Positions 58,536 to 64,000 of a stretch of DNA of 64,000 nt are shown piece after piece. The stretch spans positions 38,882 to 102,881 of the forward strand of contig RMBW01000110.1 in NCBI GenBank assembly GCA_004009845.1, in the 5' to 3' direction. The position numbers were made by a program, and so were the translations under genes. Every line of letters begins with the position of its first letter. Positions within the stretch are counted from its first letter, which is position 1. The DNA comes from Davidsoniella eucalypti (Eukaryota; Ascomycota; Sordariomycetes; Microascales; Ceratocystidaceae). The notes under the pieces were generated by a model, which was not told the DNA's origin, did no database searches, and worked only from the letters and a program-made list of their open reading frames with translations.

Positions 58536-61500
58536 TCAACCGCCTTTACGTTCAGATTCGTCCTTGGGTGGTTGCTCGGCGTTGGAAGAGACTCCGTTGG
58601 CATTGTGTTTGGAATCTGTAGCGACAGACGAAGAGTTACCCTTTTTCCGGCTCTTGGGCTTTTGCCACTGCTTACTATCGTGACTGGAATTACTTTGCGA
58701 AGGAGCCTCAGGCTCCTTGTCCATAGGTCCGGTTAAGCCGTTGGCTGTTGACCCATGGGGGTGGGAAGGGTCGTTAGAGTTGCGACCCTTCTTACCAGAA
58801 TTAGACTTAGGGGTGCCCTGAGACTGACTGTTGCCATTTTGCTTATTGGATCCATTTCGGTTGTTAGCCCTGGCTTCAGAGTTGCCGTTGCCATTTTTCT
58901 TATTTGAATCAGCCTTTGGCACGCCATTCGCTTCTGGTAGTGGCTTGGTAGAAGAGGGCGTAGACGAGTTTGGTGGTATAACTTGTTGACCGCTGACGGC
59001 GACTTCTGAAGTAGTATCGGCCCTTTTGGGTACTGAGGCGGACATTGCTGGACTGGCCTTGTGTTCATATACCGGTGGCAGGATAGTAGCAGCTGCAGGA
59101 GCCGAAGAAGCCGAAGAAGCCGAAGAGGCCGGTGGAGGTGCGGAAACTACACTAGATGTTGTTACGGACATGGCGGTTGAAGGAATTGAAGCTGGTTGCG
59201 TTACGGTGACAGGGTGTTGCGATGCTTGTGATGACTGGACCGTTGACTGGTGTTGGTTTTGGGCCTGAGCCTGTAGTTGTGGAGGAATAATCGTAGTAGT
59301 ATATGGGAACTCCATAGGGGACATCATTTGTGACTGGCTGACCATTTGAGCAGCGCGATATGCCATATGAATCTGTGGGTAATCATAACTGTAGTATATA
59401 TGCGGAGAAGGGTAGTGGATCGGATGGGCGATCATCGGAGGTATGACATTGGTTCCATTAACGATTGGCGGCGGACCAGAGCAGGAGATCTGCGAGGATG
59501 GAGATTCAATATTGGTGGGCGCTGAAGCCGAAATAGGCGTGGAAGCTACGCTAGAATTTGCACCAGTGGCATTGTTGCAAATGCCAAGGCCCATTGACGA
59601 GTCAAGTTCTGGCTGTGTGTCAATAGATGGCGACAATTGTGAAGGCCGACTTTGGGCTAATGTCGTACTGGTCTTGAGAGAAGAACCGCTGATGATGGGA
59701 GCCCTGGCAAGGGTTCTATTGTATTGCTGCTGGAGATTGCTCTGGGTCGGGGGTGATGAAGCCATACTTCCACTAGAAGAGAGAGCTCGATTGTGCGCCC
59801 TAAGAGGAGATGGAGAACGGGACTTTTCGTAGCGGATACGTCGATCGACCATGTTTTGGATATCGGTCGATTGGCGAAGAGTGCATACAGACGGTGGCGG
59901 AGGCATAGCACCAGAGATGGATACAGTTGGGCCCATCGATAACGGACTGATCATCGTGTCATTTATGGCAAGTAGATCGAGTTTTGTAGAAGCATTGTCG
60001 GGGCACGCCTTGGGAGTGATATCATCACCACTGTCTTCATTGGGATTATACACAGGTATGAAAAGGTTGTTGATGACTGGCCGACTAGAGATAGGGCCCT
60101 GGGCCACTTGTGTAGGGTACACACTAGATGATGTTGACTGAGCAGTGGTGGGACGGGAAGCTGGCTGTGATTGTGACCGTAGAGCACTTTCAGGGGTAGC
60201 AGCGCTGCCATTGATACTAGACACAGGGGCAGTATTATCTGATTGGCCAGCTGTATGATGCACGCTACGGCGGAGCTCAGTAGGCGCGGACGTTGATGGG
60301 GTAGCAGATAACGAAGGCTGCGTAGAGTAGGCCATCATGCCGGTGGAATAATAGACTGGGATCATATTTATAGACACCGCGGATATTGAAGGTGCATCGA
60401 CGGAGTTGGTTCGCGATCTGTCGGAGGCGGATCCTGTGCCAGACTGCATGCGATGTTGTTGTTGGGACGCCTGCTGGCCCTGGGCTGCAATAGAAGCCGT
60501 AGTGACCGGTGTTGGTTGTTGGCCAGACTGCGTCGTGAGCGCCATAAGCTGCTGCGGAGAAAAGTATCCGGAGCCCATGAACAGAGGCTGTGACATCATG
60601 GTCGAGTTGTATTCCATGGAATTACTATACCAGATCTGGTCGGCGTTGAGAAGCATCTGGGACTGCACTTGCGCCTGCTGCTGCTGCTGTTGCTGCTGTT
60701 GCTGTTGATGATGGTTCGATTGGTCATAATTGGTATTGGATGAGCGTCGGTTAGAGCCGCCGTTTCGTATGTTACCATGTCTGCCTCTACTATTGTGGCC
60801 ACCGCGGGTTCCGCGGCTATTACCGTGGCTCTGACTAGAACTTCTCACCATAGTGATGGGGCGACGCTCCGGGCGGGTGAACGTAGGACGTTCTTCCTCT
60901 CTTGGGAAGACGAACTGCTCGCAGCACTCATCGAGCTTTGCCTCGGACAACAGATCAAACGCGCGGCGGATTTCTTCGTGGAGGCCGCGGAACGAATACT
61001 CATCGGCCGTGTTTCCTAGGTTACGGCTAGTATTGAAGGGCTCTTCAACACAAAGACTGTTGTTCAAACTGTGCTGCCAGTTTTTGGCCTTCTTTTGCAG
61101 CATCACACCCTGACGCACAGAGAGTACATATTTACTGTACTCAAACTCATGGCCATAAAACCGAAAAAACTGAAACAACAAGCTGCCAACCGACGACTTG
61201 TTGTTCTTTCCAAATCCGCGCATTTTTGTGATATCGTCGGCGAATGGACTTTCGGAGGCACCTGATTTGCGCGGCAGTCGAGGGTATTTTTTATGATGGA
61301 GTGCCGGGACAACTGGTGGATCGCGTAGTTGCAAAAAGGAAATGATGAGACAGATCCACGTGTATGAGCTAAGAGTACCACCAGAGGCTTTGAGATATAT
61401 GTTAGTGGAAAGGATATGAGTAGGAAGCAATATATGATGCCATATACGTACCAGCATCGTTGATAATCCGCCTTCTTGTCCAATGCTTTATAGCCATGGC

Positions 61501-63393
61501 GAGAGGTCGAATCCGGTCATCCATATCAACGTATGTCCGGACCATACGGGTGTTGTCCAAAGCTAGTGTGTTGTTGACGTTCATATCGCAGGCAAGATTG
61601 AGTTCGGGGTCCCAAATCTTGACAATGGGAACCTTGGCTGCTGAAATGCATACAACCTTTTCCATACCTCCTATAACGACCAAAATTCCAAGTTAGATAA
61701 ACAAAAACGAAAACCTGTGAAAAATACTAATCCGGGATCAAACTTACGTCTTGCTAACAAATCTGCAATCTTACACACGTCCTCCATTTCCTTCCATTCA
61801 GTTGTGATACATATATCAACTAGTTTCATGATTACATAGTTAGCATCTGCATCTCTATAAAAGTACAATCACAAGTAGGTTAGCCAATAACTCACCATCA
61901 GAATCGTCAGAGCATAGCAAGTTACCCGACGAGCCAAACAAGTGGACGCGGATACTGTGGCCCGGCCACTCTTCGTTAAATATCCTCTCCAATTTCTTCA
62001 TGAGCTTTGTACGCCGTTCCTCGTTTTCAGGCTTAGGTATCAACTCATGAAACAACTTCATGATTGCTTCGGTCAAAGCCTTGTCTTGCTCGGGCGTTAA
62101 CTCGCTCTTCACGTTCTCTAAGTCAATGTGATCCAGGGGATCGCTACCCAGACTATACGGTATCCGGCGCCGTTGGTGCAGTTGTGCAGTTTCATACTGA
62201 CACGTATTATCTCGCGCGGGTAGTGGCCGAAGTGACGGTAATGACGGGTTCGTCTCGGAGTAAGCTGATCGTGGGGAATGGTTTGTTGCGGCGTTTGGAG
62301 ATGGATCTCTAGACTCAAATGAGAAGTTACGGCCATGTTGATGAGGTGTTGATGGCACTGAACTAGAGTGTGTCGAGTTTTGCGATAATAAGTGGCTTGA
62401 TCGCGCTGGCAAGGCCGTTTTTGGTGGGAACAACTCCGACTTTTCAGTTGGTGTTTTACGGCCACTTGTACTAGTATTTGTAGATTTGGAACTACTTTTC
62501 GTCTCTATTATCACCTTAGCAGAAGATGTAGGCGTAGTACCGGCAGCTGAAGATGTTGTTGATGTTGCTACTCCTCCTATTGATGGTGGCATCGGCAACT
62601 TTTGTGTCGGCGGTGTTGCTACTAATGCTGGGGCTTGTGACGCTATGGTAGTAGATGTAGTAGCTGTAGGCGATGATGTAGACACAGCGGCGGATGCAGA
62701 TGCATAGATTGGCACTAGGGGTGTAGTGGCTGCGGGCGATGGTGTCGAGGCTATATTTTGAGCAGCACTTGATGCCGAGTTCCCCCCCTTGGAAGGCATT
62801 TTAGATGCCAATGTCGCCTTTTTGTCGCTTTGGGGAACTACTTCACCACTTTTGTCACTTTCGTCTTTTTTGTCTTTCGTCGTTACGGTGATTCTATGGG
62901 ACTTCTCGGGACTAACGCTGGTAGTATTGGTGGGCATTGGTCTGCTATTCCCATGTCCGTCTTGGGCCTGCCCCCCCTTCGTAGATACACCGGTATTGTC
63001 CTTGGAAAAGGAAATCTTGGAGGTTGATCTGGAGCGGGATGTCAACTGGATGGAACTGCTAGGCTGCTTTGGGGGTTGAAGGGGAGCTCGAAAGTGGCTC
63101 TGCAGAGGCGGAAGCGACGAATTCTGGACCGGGATACTGCCACCACGCTGAAGCAGACTGTTGAATTGTTGTATACGGGCGTGGATGTTGGTGCCGTGGG
63201 TAAAATCGTAGGCGGTAAGAGGGCCGTCAGAGATTGGCACACGATAGTAGTGGTGGCTGCTGGGCCCAGAGGCACCAATTATGGAAGACGACGCAGTCGA
63301 AGATCCAACGGACACTGGACTTGGTACAGGGGGAGAAACCCAAGGAGATGTAGGATAGGAAGTATCGGCTGTGGTGGATGAGCGACTGTCCAT
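58536..63393 (-). CDS. CutA/Cid-type terminal nucleotidyltransferase
   Basis: Four exons (63393-61896, 61819-61748, 61670-61452, 61387-58536) give 1546 residues. Splicing builds the catalytic motif: LFGSSGNLLCSDDSD joins VDICITTEW, giving Gly487-Ser488 with Asp499 and Asp501 as metal ligands. The third Asp is Asp552 in LACDMNVNNTLALDN. The PAP/25A-associated part follows (GGTLSSYTWICLIISFLQL, then SVGSLLFQFFRFYGHEFEYS). This is the architecture of non-canonical poly(A)/poly(U) polymerases. The VDICITTEW form and very long flanks fit Aspergillus CutA/CutB, which tag mRNA tails with C/U and trigger decay. About 450 N-terminal and 850 C-terminal residues are Ser/Thr/Gln-rich and probably disordered, with a polyQ run near 60680. 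Substrate choice (A, U or C) cannot be read from this. Confidence 0.85.
60676..60711 (-). repeat. CAG/CAA polyglutamine repeat
   Basis: A mixed CTG/TTG run on the plus strand encodes about eleven glutamines after two histidines in the disordered tail of the nucleotidyltransferase. Confidence 0.8.
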
Positions 63394-64000
63394 TTACCGG
63401 AAGCTCGGGCTCTACTGCCAAATGTTCGGCAGGTCGAGCGGGATATGGTGCAATTGAGAAAGCGAAAAGAAGGAAGAGAAAACAGAGTCGAACCAGCTCG
63501 TTGCGAGCCGACTGTGACGGAGAGATGTCGGTGAGAAATTGACCGGCAAGGATAAGATAGGGACAAAGCTCGAATGGTTGCTAGAACTAGACAATAAGAA
63601 GACAAACAACGTCAGTCAAAAAGAAACCAAAGAACCCTAAGTAATGGGCATTGTCTGGCGGGAGGTGTTCTGGGGCTGAGATTTCAAAGATCTTGACAAA
63701 ACAGCTAGTGGCAGCGGGAGTAAGAATAGAGTAGTTGTAGTTTGACAATAATGGTAATAGTAGCCAAGTACTAGTAGCAGTAATTGTGGTATGGTATATG
63801 TATAATGGGTCCTGCAAATGGCTGAGGGTTTGGAGGCGGCCGTGCTAAACTAGGCCAGATTTAGAACATAGAGAAAGAGAGCCCTGGTGTGAAATTGTCA
63901 AAGAGGAGGCAAATGGATCGCGGGTGGAGTGTTTAAAGAGCCAATCCAAAGGCTCAGATATTTGAGATTAGATGGAATCTAGAAACGAAATCCAGAGATA
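63394..64000. other. Upstream region of the nucleotidyltransferase gene, right edge
   Basis: About 600 nt to the edge of the window with no coding frame recognised. It contains a telobox at 63633-63640, about 240 nt upstream of the start at 63393. Confidence 0.5.
63633..63640 (+). promoter_or_regulatory. Telobox AACCCTAA upstream of the nucleotidyltransferase gene
   Basis: A perfect AACCCTAA about 240 nt upstream of the minus-strand start at 63393, oriented opposite to the gene. Confidence 0.3.

Noticed and set aside
61820..61868. Alternative acceptor giving DADANYVIMK before VDICITTEW in the nucleotidyltransferase
   Set aside because: It would not keep the frame with the GTGAGT donor. The later TAG acceptor restores the family motif DSDVDI exactly.
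1..64000. CRISPR arrays, bacterial operons, riboswitches and rRNA genes
   Set aside because: The sequence is eukaryotic with spliceosomal introns. No direct-repeat/spacer array or rRNA signature was seen.

Overview
This window is a nuclear fungal chromosome segment, almost certainly from an ascomycete (filamentous or early-diverging). Genes carry few, short introns, mostly 53-100 nt, with GT(A/G)NG donors, a strong CTAAC or CTGAC branch point and a TAG or CAG acceptor. The gene set is typically fungal: CysA-type serine O-acyltransferase, HOM2, ATP12, EFR3, ISD11, IPI3, a CAP59-type mannosyltransferase and a CutA/Cid-type nucleotidyltransferase. The genus cannot be named from sequence alone. 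I read all exon joins by eye from splice sites, frame and family resemblance, so they are predictions.

Layout. 0-10 kb: a mitochondrial serine (or homoserine) O-acyltransferase, a broken retrotransposon gag relic, aspartate-semialdehyde dehydrogenase and an AlkB-like dioxygenase sharing a divergent promoter with two Gcn4/CPC1-type sites, then the ATP synthase assembly factor ATP12. 10-25 kb: EFR3, acyl-protein thioesterase 1, a CAP59-family glycosyltransferase and a long low-complexity orphan protein. 24.4-34 kb: a 9.6 kb stretch with no convincing protein gene. 34-45 kb: IPI3, ISD11, an acidic AT-hook-like nuclear protein, a mitochondrial membrane protein and a TcdA/Tcd1-like E1-fold enzyme. 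45-50 kb: AT-rich, gene-poor sequence with two orphan genes, one seen only after adding a 4-nt first exon, and a possible copia-like relic. 50-64 kb: a 1273-residue Q-rich BTB-like protein, a 3.7 kb gene-free stretch and a 1546-residue terminal nucleotidyltransferase.

The genes are ordinary chromosomal neighbours, not one pathway. Several products are predicted to be mitochondrial (the acyltransferase, ATP12, ISD11, the 581-residue membrane protein, the Tcd-like enzyme). HOM2 and the acyltransferase belong to aspartate- and sulfur-amino-acid synthesis and each has a fitting upstream motif. AACCCTA (telobox) motifs recur in upstream regions. The least explained parts are the gene deserts, a spot at 33.17-33.42 kb combining a telomere-template-like 10-mer, an Sm-like site and a hairpin, and the two orphan genes at 45.8-50.3 kb. 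I did not find a clear-cut new system.
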